Source: Panulirus ornatus (taxonomy: Eukaryota; Arthropoda; Malacostraca; Decapoda; Palinuridae). Taken from it: 64,000 nucleotides of DNA. Positions 33,410-44,425 of this stretch are shown one piece after another. Each line of letters begins with the position of its first letter. Within the stretch, counting starts at the first letter, position 1. Location of the stretch: contig NC_092226.1 in assembly GCF_036320965.1 (NCBI RefSeq), forward strand, positions 20,407,502-20,471,501, read 5' to 3'. A program made the translations under genes and the position numbers. The notes beneath the pieces were generated by a model, which searched no databases, was not told the origin of the DNA, and saw only the letters and a program-made list of their open reading frames with translations.

Positions 33410-35366
33410 TAAATTTTAGGGAGAATAAAAAGATGTTCTGGAAGGAGGTAAATAGGGTGCGTAAGACAAGGGAGCAAATGGGAACTTCAGTGAAGGGCGT
33501 AAATGGGGAGGTGATAACAAGTAGCTGGTGATGTGAGAAGGAGATGGAATGAGTATTTTGAAGGTTTGTTGAATGTGTCTGATGACAGAGTGGCAGATAT
33601 AGGGTGTTTTGGTCGAGGTGGTGTGCAAAGTGAGAGGGTTAGGGAAAATGATTTGGTAAACAGAGAAGAGGTAGTAAAAGCTTTGCGGAAGATGAAAGCC
33701 GGCAAGGCAGCAGGTTTGGATGGTATTGCAGTGGAATTTATTAAGAAAGGGGGTGACTGTATTGTTGACTGGTTGGTAAGGTTATTTAATGTATGTATGA
33801 CTCATGGTGAGGTGCCTGAGGATTGGCGGAATGCGTGCATAGTGCCATTGTACAAAGGCAAAGGGGATAAGAGTGAGTGCTCAAATTACAGAGGTATAAG
33901 TTTGTTGAGTATTCCTGGTAAATTATATGGGAGGGTATTGATTGAGAGGGTGAAGGCATGTACAGAGCATCAGATTGGGGAAGAGCAGTGCGGTTTCAGA
34001 AGTGGTAGAGGATGTGTGGATCAGGTGTTTGCTTTGAAGAATGTATGTGAGAAATACTTAGAAAAGCAAATGGATTTGTATGTAGCATTTATGGATCTGG
34101 AGAAGGCATATGATAGAGTTGATAGAGATGCTCTGTGGAAGGTATTAAGAATATATGGTGTGGGAGGCAAGTTGTTAGAAGCAGTGAAAAGTTTTTATCG
34201 AGGATGTAAGGCATGTGTACGTGTAGGAAGAGAGGAAAGTGATTGGTTCTCAGTGAATGTAGGTTTGCGGCAGGGGTGTGTGATGTCTCCATGGTTGTTT
34301 AATTTGTTTATGGATGGGGTTGTAAAGGAGGTAAATGCAAGAGTCCTGGAAAGAGGGGCAAGTATGAAGTCTGTTGGGGATGAGAGAGCTTGGGAAGTGA
34401 GTCAATTGTTGTTCGCTGATGATACAGCGCTGGTGGCTGATTCATGTGAGAAACTGCAGAAGCTGGTGACTGAGTTTGGTAAAGTGTGTGGAAGAAGAAA
34501 GTTGAGAGTAAATGTGAATAAGAGCAAGGTTATTAGGTACAGTAGGGGTGAGGGTCAAGTCAATTGGGAGGTGAGTTTGAATGGAGAAAAACTGGAGGAA
34601 GTGAAGTGTTTTAGATATCTGGGAGTGGATCTGTCAGCGGATGGAACCATGGAAGCGGAAGTGGATCATAGGGTGGGGGAGGGGGCGAAAATTTTGGGAG
34701 CCTTGAAAAATGTGTGGAAGTCGAGAACATTATCTCGGAAAGCAAAAATGGGTATGTTTGAGGGAATAGTGGTTCCAACAATGCTGTATGGTTGCGAGGC
34801 GTGGGCTATGGATAGAGATGTGCGCAGGAGGATGGATGTGCTGGAAATGAGATGTTTGAGGACAATGTGTGGTGTGAGGTGGTTTGATCGAGTAAGTAAC
34901 GTAAGGGTAAGAGAGATGTGTGGAAATAAAAAGAGCGTGGTTGAGAGAGCAGAAGAGGGTGTTTTGAAATGGTTTGGGCACATGGAGAGAATGAGTGAGG
35001 AGAGATTGACCAAGAGGATATATGTGTCGGAGGTGGAGGGAACGAGGAGAAGAGGGAGACCAAATTGGAGGTGGAAAGATGGAGTGAAAAAGATTTTGTG
35101 TGATCGGGGCCTGAACATGCAGGAGGGTGAAAGGAGGGCAAGAAATAGAGTGAATTGGAGTCATGTGGTATACAGGGGTTGACGTGCTGTCAGTGGATTG
35201 AAGCAAGGCATGTGAAGCGTCTGGGGTAAACCATGGAAAGCTGTGTAGGTATGTATATTTGCGTGTGTGGACGTGTGTATGTACATGTGTATGGGGGGGG
35301 GGGTTGGGCCATTTCTTTCGTCTGTTTCCTTGCGCTACCTCGCAAACGCGGGAGACAGCGACAAAG

Positions 35367-35400
<34 letters not shown>
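33407..35400 (+). mobile_element. Young LINE copy in a (TA)n tail, absent from block B
   Basis: Starts in the linker (VNFRENKKMFWKEVN). An extra base near 33522 breaks the first 40 codons, then 33533-35182 is open for 549 codons. The 3' UTR has the hairpin and an A tail of about 30 bases (35370-35400). In block B the (TA)n array is followed directly by the sequence that here follows this copy's A tail, so the copy is an extra insertion in A or a loss in B. Confidence 0.9.
33533..35182 (+). CDS. LINE reverse transcriptase and C-terminal region, 549 codons
   Basis: One of the longest intact reverse transcriptase frames in the window. It runs from RRRWNEYFEGLLNV through AGLDGIAVEFIKKGGD, YRGISLLSIPGK, EEQCGFRSGRGCVDQVFALK, AFMDLEKAYDRVDR, GLRQGCVMSPWLFNLFMD, LLFADDTALVAD, VNVNKSKVI and CFRYLGVDLSADG to GCEAWAMDRDVRRRMDVLE, CGVRWFDRVSN and GRPNWRWKDGVK. 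All catalytic aspartates are present. Endonuclease and 5' UTR are missing. The nominal ATG is a chance Met; the frame was entered by a frameshift at 33522. Confidence 0.85.
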   Translation: MRRRWNEYFEGLLNVSDDRVADIGCFGRGGVQSERVRENDLVNREEVVKALRKMKAGKAAGLDGIAVEFIKKGGDCIVDWLVRLFNVCMTHGEVPEDWRNACIVPLYKGKGDKSECSNYRGISLLSIPGKLYGRVLIERVKACTEHQIGEEQCGFRSGRGCVDQVFALKNVCEKYLEKQMDLYVAFMDLEKAYDRVDRDALWKVLRIYGVGGKLLEAVKSFYRGCKACVRVGREESDWFSVNVGLRQGCVMSPWLFNLFMDGVVKEVNARVLERGASMKSVGDERAWEVSQLLFADDTALVADSCEKLQKLVTEFGKVCGRRKLRVNVNKSKVIRYSRGEGQVNWEVSLNGEKLEEVKCFRYLGVDLSADGTMEAEVDHRVGEGAKILGALKNVWKSRTLSRKAKMGMFEGIVVPTMLYGCEAWAMDRDVRRRMDVLEMRCLRTMCGVRWFDRVSNVRVREMCGNKKSVVERAEEGVLKWFGHMERMSEERLTKRIYVSEVEGTRRRGRPNWRWKDGVKKILCDRGLNMQEGERRARNRVNWSHVVYRG

Positions 35401-35403
<3 letters not shown>

Positions 35404-37030
35404 TACTGCAGTGGAATTTACTAAATAAGGGGGTGATTATTGTTGACTGGTTGGTAAGAATATTCACTGTATGTATGGATCATGGTGAAGTGCCTGAGGA
35501 TTGGCGAAATGCATGCATAATGTCATTGTACACAGGCAAAGGGATAAAGGTGAGTGCTCACACTACAGAGTTATAAGTTTGTTGCATATTCCTTGAAAAC
35601 TTTGTGGGAGGGTATTGATTGAGGGGGGTGAAGACATGTACAGAGCATCAGATTGAGGAAGAACAGCATGGTCTCAGAAGTGGTAGAGGATGTGTGGATC
35701 AGGTATTTGCTTTGAGGAATGGATGAATATACTTAGAAAAACAGATGGATTTGTAGCATCTATGGATCTGGAGAAGGCATATGATAGGGTTGACAGATAT
35801 GCTTTGTGGAAGGTTTCTAAGAGTATATGGTGTGGGATGTAAGTTCCTTGAAGCATTAGAAGTTTTTACTAAGGATGTAAGGCATGTGTATGAGTAGGAA
35901 GAGTGGAACGTGAGTGGTTCCCAATGAATGTTGGTTTTGTAGTTGGTGTGTGTGTGATGTCCCCATTTTCCTTAATTATGTTTATGGATGTGGTGGTTAG
36001 GGAGGGAAAAGGCAAAGTTTTGGAGAGAGGGATGAGAATGAAGTATGTTGGGGATGAAGGGGCCTGGGAAGTGAGTTAGTTGTTATTCGCCAATGATACA
36101 GCTCTATTTACTGATCGGGTGAGAAACTGCAAAAATTGGGGACTGAGTTAGAAAAAGTGTGTGAAAGGAGGAAGTTGGGAGAAAATGTCAATAAGAGCAA
36201 ACTTACTAGATTCAGTAAGTTTGAGGGACAAGTTAAATGGAAGTTTTGAATGGAGATAAATTGGAGAAAGTGAAGTGTTTTTAAAATATCTGGGAGGGGA
36301 TGGAACCATGGAAGCAGAAGTGAGTCACAGGGTGGGAGAGGGGGCGAATGTTCTGGGATTGATGAAGAATGTTATGGAAGGAGAGAACGTTATCTCAGAG
36401 AGCAAAAATGGGTATTTTGAAGGAGTAAGTAGTTTTCCCAACAATTTCATATGGTTGTGAGGCATGGGGCCCTTGATAGGGTTGTGTGGAGAAGGGTGGA
36501 TGTGATGGAAATGAATGTATGAGAACAATAAAGTGGTGTGAGGGTTTGTCAAGTAAGTAATCAAAGGTAAGAGAGATTGTGTTGAAATAAAAAGATGGGG
36601 GTTGATAGAGCGAAAGGGTGTTTTGAAATGGTTTGGACATATGGAGAGAATGAGTGAGGAAAGATTGACAAAGAGGATATATGTGTCAGAGGTGGAAGGA
36701 ACACAGAGAAGCAGGAGACAAAATTGAGGTGGAAGGACGAAGTGAAAAAGATTTTGAGGGTGATAGGCATGCAAGGAATACAATGAAATGGAACAATGAG
36801 TATACCGGGTGGATGTTGTCATGGCTTGAACCAGGTATGTGAAGCATCTGGGGTAAACCATGGAAAGGTCTGTAGGCCTGAATGTGGATAGGGAGATGTG
36901 GTTTTGGTGCATTACACATGACAGGCTAGAGACTGAGTGAACTAATGTGGCCTTTTTTTGTCTGTTTTCTGGCGCTTACCTTGTTGAAGCGGCGGGTAGC
37001 AATGCTGATTATTGTGGGGCATGGTAGCTG
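35401..37030 (+). mobile_element. Old RTE-type LINE copy, block A
   Basis: Diverged copy from GTAVEFTK through a broken reverse transcriptase and C-terminal region, with the older 3' UTR (GGAAAGGTCTGTAGG, CATTACACATGACAGGCTAGAGACTGAGT) ending near 37030. It is broken by a very large number of one- and two-base indels. The twin at 51431-53050 is much cleaner, with an open stretch at 52214-52609. Confidence 0.85.
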
Positions 37031-37302
37031 CCTTGCCTATCTCTCAACCTTTATACTTTGTAAAACTCCAAGTTGCCCTATCTCTTAACCTTGTATATCT
37101 ATGTAAAACTCATATTGTCCAATCTCATTAATCTGTACATCTATGTAAAACTCATGTTGCCCTTTCTCTTAACCTTGTATATCTATGTACCAGTCTTTGT
37201 TCCTATGTATGTATGTATGCATGTATGTATCTACACAGACACAAACATACACACCGCATAACTAGTGTGTGTGTGTGTTGTGTGTGTGTGTGTTGGTGTG
37301 TG

Positions 37303-37339
<37 letters not shown>

Positions 37340-39170
37340 ATTAAAATTTGTGTTTTGCGGAAAGAGTTTACATCATGTTGTTCTGTCTTCTGAACTATGC
37401 ACGTATATGTGTCCCATGTCTACTTGTGTGTGTGCGCATCTGCACAGGTGTTAACAAATTCATCTGCATGCTATTATACCATAGAAGTAAAAAGTCACTT
37501 TTGGTAAGGCTGTATCATCATCAATGGACAAAAGGCATACAATCTCATCAAGGAGCTTCTCACTCCAAAGGAATCCATCATGGCTATCATTTTCCTTGAA
37601 ACTGCAGAAGCTTTAGAAAATGGGTCCTAGGGTTAAATAATCAAAACTATGCTGCAATTTTGCCTCTATTTCTTTTACCTTTAGTGTGCTTACAAGTACA
37701 ACTAACCTGCAGTCATGCCAGTTCAATAAAATGTTAACTAAACTCACCAGAGTATGCAGACAACAAAAACAGTCTTACCCTTTCTAAAAAAAGCTGTATT
37801 GACAAAACAATAATATCTAATTTCATGCATTCATTTATGGCACTAAATTCTTCTTATAGATGCTAACTGATCAAAGAAGGAAATCTTTCAGCAAATCACA
37901 GAGCCAAGTATTCATCATAATATGCCATATTGTTCTACAAAACAGGGGAGCAATAATACTTTCATAAAAAGATCAAAATCTTCTCATGCAGTAAGACACA
38001 CAAGCATGAAAATGAGGAGATTCCAACAAACTTTACCAAATAATAGAATCCAAAACAAATACAGACTCACCCCCAGTTTTCCTCTTCCTGCACCTACAGC
38101 AGCATGAAAGTACAAGCAAAAAGTATACAAGATGTATTAATCCCATAACAATCTAGCCATCACAAGTCCACAATAATCCAATCATTAACTATAAGTATCA
38201 TAACACAGTTTGGAGAAATTACATATATCATATATTGAGACACTATTGTACACTGCCAAGCCAAACATATCTAGTCTTAAAACATACAAATACAGATTAA
38301 GAGTTAACGCATAATACATTTTAAGATGATGAATCAAAATATCATGCAGTCAATTTCTATTTCAATCTGTGGCTAGCCTTTCCCCAATAGGTAATCATCG
38401 CCATTCATTCTGACCAGTTAAAAACTTTAAGTCATACATTTTTTTTACTATATAAAACTAAACTACACAGTGAAAGGCCTTTATCCCCTAAGATGATACA
38501 AAAAAATTTACTATGACTTCCTTGATTCTACACATCTTTTATTCACAACTAGGAATGGGCCTTGTTTATATGCATACCACAGTTCCTTCCTTAACCTCTA
38601 AATCATTATGATTTTTCCCCCAAACAAATTGGATTCCTGAGCTACAAGTGGACCTCTGCTGCCTGAATTACTGTGCACAATAAACATGTACTAATCCCTT
38701 GGTGTGTGAAAACAAAGTCCAAGAGGAGCACCATCCAAACCTCCTTCTCTTAAAGCATGTTTTTGCACCTTTAAGTCACTAAAAACTTTATCGTTTTCAG
38801 CTCATTTTCTATCATTTCTTTTTCATAATTACTGTAATTTTAAGCTTTACTAATACAGGTATTTTTCCTTTAACCTTATGATTTTTGTTCAGATTCTTTT
38901 ACCTTTTAAGCTTGATGTTTTTGCTGAAACTCATATGAAAATTCGTTTGAGGAAAGTAGGATATAGAAAATAAACTAAGATGTTAAAGGTGAAGTAACTA
39001 TGATATCCTATTCCTAACCCATTCACTGTTTTCATCTGCTCTATGCTCTAATGACTAATTTTATTCACTTACTACACCAAGCTGTTGTTTGCCTACCCAG
39101 GAGGTTGCTGTCATTGCTTGGGAATAATTTTCATGACAGCAAGTGAGATACTGTTTATCAGAATATCTAT
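37031..39170. other. Unique sequence of the duplication, block A copy
   Basis: Contains a repeated phrase (AACCTTGTATATCTATGTAAA, three to four imperfect copies at 37050-37195), a (TG)n array and AT-rich sequence. Colinear with 53051-55205 but with many small indels. The two exon-like stretches seen in block B are damaged here (the region of 37495-37605 and 38065-38095). Confidence 0.7.
37265..37336. repeat. (TG)n microsatellite, interrupted
   Basis: GT dinucleotides with TTG interruptions; the block B counterpart (53304-53355) is a pure, shorter array. Confidence 0.9.
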
Positions 39171-40195
39171 CAGTTTATCTTAACTTGATCGCCATCATCT
39201 GGATCAGCAGATAGCACCAAAAACAGACAAACAGACCCATCATCTCATATACACACATATATACATACATCATGCATATACATACATAACTTACCAACAT
39301 ATACACATATACATACATATACAAACACATACACAGACATATACATATATACACATGTACATATTCATACTTGCTTACCTTCATCCATCCCCAGCACCAC
39401 CCTACCCCACAGGAAAACAGCATCATTGCCCCCTGCGTCAATGAGGTAGCGCCAGAAAACAGACAAAAAAAAGGCACATTCATTCACACAGTCTCTAGCT
39501 GTCATGTAATGCACTGAAACCACAGCTCCCTATCAACATCCAGGTCCCATAGACCTTTTCATGGTTTACCCAAAGATGTTTTCTACCCCAGTAATACCAC
39601 ATCATTCCAATTAAATCTATTCCTTGCATGCATCTCACACTCCTCCATGTTCAGGCCCGATCACTCAAAATCTTTTCACTCCATCCTATCCACCTCCAAT
39701 TTGTTCTCCCACTTCTTCTTCCCCCAACTTTGACACATTATACCTCTTTCTCAACCTTTCCTCACTCATTCCCCCCTTGCTCCCTTCACCGATGTTCCCA
39801 TTTGTTCTCTTGTCTTACAACACATTATGTACTCCCTTCCAAAACATCTTTTGATTTTCCCTAAACTTTAATGATACTCCTCACCCCAGCTCTCATTTGC
39901 TCTCTTTCTCAACCCATGCACCTACCTCTTCATCTGCTGCTTTCTTTTATATATCTCCCCAGGCATTTGCATTCCTTCTTTGCAAGTATCATCCAAACAC
40001 CTCTCTCTTACTATTTCACAAACTACTTTACTTCTTCATCCAACCACTCACTACCATTTCTAATCTGCCCACCTCCAACCATTCTCTTGCCACATGCATC
40101 TCTTGCACATGCCATCACTGCTTCCCTAAATGCCTCTCTTTTCTCTTTCACTATAACTTTACTTCTTCATTCCATCACACACTAACCCTTCCAAT
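39171..40195 (-). mobile_element. Old RTE-type LINE copy with internal deletion, block A
   Basis: The reverse complement starts with linker sequence near 40190, jumps near 39775 to the end of the C-terminal region and continues through the long 3' UTR to the hairpin and ATCAAGTTAA near 39190. The reverse transcriptase is missing. It is the twin of 55206-56222. Confidence 0.75.
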
Positions 40196-40539
40196 ATAGA
40201 GTGAATTGGAACGATGTGGTATACCAGGGTCGGCATCTCATCAAGGGCTGAATCAGGACATATGAAACATCTCGGGTATAACCATGGAAAGGTCTGTGGA
40301 GTCTGGATGGGAATATGGGAGCTGTGGTTTCAGTGCACAACACATGACAGCTAGAGACTGATGTGGAACAAATGTGGCCTTTATTGTCTGTTTCCCTGTC
40401 TCTTCCTTGCTGAAGCAGGGATATCAATGATTTCCTGAGTGGCAGGGTAATGGATGAAGGCAAGCAAGCATGAATAGGTACATATCAATATAGGTATATG
40501 TCTGTGTATGTGTATGAATGTATATGTGTATATGTTGAT
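40196..40539 (+). mobile_element. Old LINE 3' end, block A
   Basis: Begins AGAGTGAATTGGAACGATGT (last codons) and runs through the older 3' UTR. It ends at GTTGAT where a T run of the next LINE starts; in block B the same sequence continues (56568 onward). Confidence 0.75.
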
Positions 40540-42059
40540 TTTTTTTTTTTTTTTTTTTTTTTTATACTTTGTCGCTGTTCTCCCGCGTTTGCGAGGTAGC
40601 GCCAAGAAACAGACGAAAGAAATGCCCAACCCCCCCCCCATACACATGTACATACACACGTCCACACACGCAAATATACATACCTACACAGCTTTCCATG
40701 GTTTACCCCAGACGCTTCACATGCTTGATTTCACTCCACTGACAGCACGTCAACCCATGTAACCACATCGCTCCAATTCACTCTATTCCTTGCCCTCCTT
40801 TCACCCTCCTGCATGTTCAGGCCCCGATCACACAAAATCTTTTTCACTCCATCTTTCCACCTCCAATTTGGTCTCCCTCTTCTCCTCGTTCCCTCCACCT
40901 CCGACACATATATCCTCTTGGTCAATCTTTCCTCACTCATTCTCTACATGTGCCCAAACCATTTCAAAACACCCTCTTCTGCTCTCTCAACCACGCTCTT
41001 TTTATTTCCACACATCTCTCTTACCCTTACGTTACTTACTCGATCAAACCACCTCACACCACACATTGTCCTCAAACATCTCATTTCCAGCACATCCATC
41101 CTCCTGCGCACAACTCTATCCATAGCCCACGCCTCGCAACCATACAGCATTGTTGGAACCACTATTCCTTCAAACATACCCATTTTTGCTTTCCGAGATA
41201 ATGTTCTCGACTTCCACACATTTTTCAAGGCTCCCAAAATTTTCGCCCCCTCCCCCACCCTATGATCCACTTCCGCTTCCATGGTTCCATCCGCTGACAG
41301 ATCCACTCCCAGATATCTAAAACACTTCACTTCCTCCAGTTTTTCTCCATTCAAACTCACCTCCCAATTGACTTGACCCTCAACCCTACTGTACCTAATA
41401 ACCTTGCTCTTATTCACATTTACTCTTAACTTTCTTCTTCCACACACTTTACCAAACTCAGTCACCAGCTTCTGCAGTTTCTCACATGAATCAGCCACCA
41501 GCGCTGTATCATCAGCGAACAACAACTGACTCACTTCCCAAGCTCTCTCATCCCCAACAGACTTCATACTTGCCCCTCTTTCCAGGACTCTTGCATTTAC
41601 CTCCCTAACAACCCCATCCATAAACAAATTAAACAACCATGGAGACATCACACACCCCTGCCGCAAACCTACATTCACTGAGAACCAATCACTTTCCTCT
41701 CTTCCTACATGTACACATGCCTTACATCCTCGATAAAAACTTTTCACTGCTTCTAACAACTTGCCTCCCACACCATATATTCTTAATACCTTCCACAGAG
41801 CATCTCTATCAACTCTATCATATGCCTTCTCCAGATCCATAAATGCTACATACAAATCCATTTGCTTTTCTAAGTATTTCTCACATACATTCTTCAAAGC
41901 AAACACCTGATCCACACATCCTCTACCACTTCTGAAACCGCACTGCTCTTCCCCAATCTGATGCTCTGTACATGCCTTCACCCTCTCAATCAATACCCTC
42001 CCATATAATTTACCAGGAATACTCAACAAACTTATACCTCTGTAATTTGAGCACTCACT

Positions 42060-42062
<3 letters not shown>
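40540..42062 (-). mobile_element. Young LINE copy, 5'-truncated against (TA)n
   Basis: T run (tail), hairpin, 3' UTR, then C-terminal region and reverse transcriptase up to KSECSNYRGISLL at 42060. The ORF is open from there to about 40944, then shifts after GHM(E). Motifs A, B (GLRQGC) and C (LLFADDTALVAD) are intact; an Arg to His change gives ACVHVGREESDW. The 5' cut lies exactly at a 70-base TA array. Confidence 0.9.

Positions 42063-42134
<72 letters not shown>
42063..42134. repeat. (TA)n microsatellite
   Basis: Pure TA array joining a minus-strand LINE to the T run of the SINE-like fragment. Confidence 0.95.
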
Positions 42135-42137
<3 letters not shown>

Positions 42138-42280
42138 TTTTGTTTTTTTTTTTTTAATTTTCCAAAAGAAGGAACAGAGGGGGCCAGGTGAGGATATTCC
42201 AGAAAAGGCCCAGTCCTCTGTTCTTAATGCTACCTCGCTAACGCGGGAAATGGCGAATAGTTTAAAAGAAAGAAAGAAAT
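42135..42280 (+). mobile_element. SINE-like element, 3' part
   Basis: Starts in the T-rich middle (TTTTAATTTTCCAAAAGAAGG), then AACAGAGGGGGCCAGGTGAG, CAGTCCTCTGTTCTTAATGC, hairpin TACCTCGCTAACGCGGGAAA and a (GAAA)n tail. It matches 110-222 of the SINE at the start of the window, with fewer mutations. Confidence 0.75.
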
Positions 42281-42290
42281 ATATATATAT

Positions 42291-43081
42291 ATATCTGGGA
42301 GTGGATCTGGCAGCGGATGGAACCATGGAAGCGGAAGTGGATCATAGGGTGGGGGAGGGGGCGAGAATTCTGGGGGCCTTGAAGAATGTGTGGAAGTCGA
42401 GAACATTATCTCGGAAAGCAAAATTGGGTATGTATGAAGGAATAGTGGTTCCAACAATGTTGTATGGTTGCGAGGCGTGGGCTATGGATAGAGTTGTGCG
42501 CAGGAGGATGGATGTGCTGGAAATGAGATGTTTGAGGACAATGTGTGGTGTGAGGTGGTTTGATCGAGTGAGTAACGTAAGGGTAAGAGAGATGTGTGGA
42601 AATAAAAAGAGCGTGGTTGAGAGAGCAGAAGAGGGTGTTTTGAAGTGGTTTGGGCACATGGAGAGGATGAGTGAGGAAAGATTGACCAAGAGGATATATG
42701 TGTCGGAGGTGGAGGGAACAAGGAGAAGAGGGAGACCAAATTGGAGGTGGAAAGATGGAGTGAAAAAGATTTTGTGTGATCGGGGCCTGAACATGCAGGA
42801 GGGTGAAAGGAGGGCAAGGAATAGAGTGAATTGGAGCGATGTGGTATACCGGGGTTGACGTGCTGTCAGTGGATTGAATCAAGGCATGTGAAGCGTCTGG
42901 GGTAAGCCATGGAAAGCTGTGTAGGTATGTATATTTACGTGTGTGGACGTATGTATATACATGTGTATGGGGGGGGTTGGGCCATTTCTTTCGTCTGTTT
43001 CCTTGCGCTACCTCGCAAACGCGGGAGACAGCGACAAAGTATAATAAAAAAAAAATAAAAAATAAATATATATATATATAT
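42291..43081 (+). mobile_element. Young LINE copy, only the C-terminal part
   Basis: Begins at ATATCTGGGAGTGGATCTGG, using the TATAT it shares with the TA stub before it. The ORF is open to the stop at 42858 (GCEAWAMDRVVRRRMDVLE, GRPNWRWKDGVK), followed by the 3' UTR, hairpin and an A-rich (TA)n tail to 43081. Confidence 0.9.
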
Positions 43082-44305
43082 AAGAATATATGGTGTGGGA
43101 GGCAAGTTATTAGAAGCAGTGAAAAGTTTTTATCGAGGATGTAGGGCATGTGTACGTGTAGGAAGAGAGGAAAGTGATTGGTTCTCAGTGAATGTAGGTT
43201 TGCGGCAGGGGTGTGTGATGTCTCCATGGTTGTTTAATTTGTTTATGGATGGGGTTGTTAGGGAGGTGAATGCAAGAGTTTTGGAAAGAGGGGCAAGTAT
43301 GAAGTCTGTTGGGGATGAGAGAGCTTGGGAAGTGAGTCAGTTGTTGTTCGCTGATGATACAGCACTGGTGGCTGATTCATGTGAGAAACTGCAGAAGCTG
43401 GTGACTGAGTTTGGTAAAGTGTGTGGAAGAAGAAAGTTAAGAGTAAATGTGAATAAGAGCAAGGTTATTAGGTACAGTAGGGTTGAGGGTCAAGTCAATT
43501 GGGAGGTGAGTTTGAATGGAGAAAAACTGGAGGAAGTGAAGTGTTTTAGATATCTGGGAGTGGATCTGGCAGCGGATGGAACCATGGAAGCGGAAGTGGA
43601 TCATAGGGTGGGGGAGGGGGCGAAAATTCTGGGGGCCTTGAAGAATGTGTGGAAGTCGAGAACATTATCTCGGAAAGCAAAAATGGGTATGTTTGAAGGA
43701 ATAGTGGCTCCAACAATGTTGTATGGTTGCGAGGCGTGGGCTATGGATAGAGTTGTGCGCAGGAGGATGGATGTGCTGGAAATGAGATGTTTGAGGACAA
43801 TGTGTGGTGTGAGGTGGTTTGATCGAGTGAGTAACGTAAGGGTAAGAGAGATGTGTGGAAATAAAAAGAGCGTGGTTGAGAGAGCAGAAGAGGGTGTTTT
43901 GAAGTGGTTTGGGCACATGGAGAGGATGAGCGAGGAAAGATTGACCAAGAGGATATATGTGTCGGAGGTGGAGGGAGCAAGGAGAAGAGGGAGACCAAAT
44001 TGGAGGTGGAAAGATGGAGTGAAAAAGATTTTGTGTGATCGGGGCCTGAACATGCAGGAGGGTGAAAGGAGGGCAAGGAATAGAGTAAATTGGATCGATG
44101 TGGTATACCGGGGTTGACGTGCTGTCAGTGGATTGAATCAAGGCATGTGAAGCGTCTGGGGTAAACCATGGAAAGCTGTGTAGGTATGTATATTTGCGTG
44201 TGTGGACGTATGTATATACATGTGTATGGGGGGGGTTGGGCCATTTCTTTCGTCTGTTTCCTTGCGCTACCTCGCAAACGCGGGAGACAGCGACAAAGTA
44301 TAAAA

Positions 44306-44313
<8 letters not shown>
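43082..44313 (+). mobile_element. Young LINE copy behind the tail of the previous one
   Basis: Starts at AAGAATATATGGTGTGGGAG, again continuing a TATA tail. The ORF at 43095-44117 (340 codons) is open from GGKLLEAVKSFYRG through GLRQGCVMSPWLFNLFMD and LLFADDTALVAD to NWIDVVYRG. 3' UTR with hairpin and A tail, then (TA)n. Confidence 0.9.
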
Positions 44314-44387
<74 letters not shown>

Positions 44388-44425
44388 TACATATAGTATA
44401 ATAATAATATAATATATATATATAT
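44314..44425. repeat. (TA)n microsatellite with AT-rich end
   Basis: Pure TA to about 44384, then GTATACATATAGTATAATAA and more TA. It joins the tails of a plus-strand and a minus-strand LINE copy (tail to tail). Confidence 0.95.

Noticed and set aside
33228..33419. Open frames with long Ile-Tyr repeats
   Set aside because: Translations of (TA)n microsatellites, not genes.
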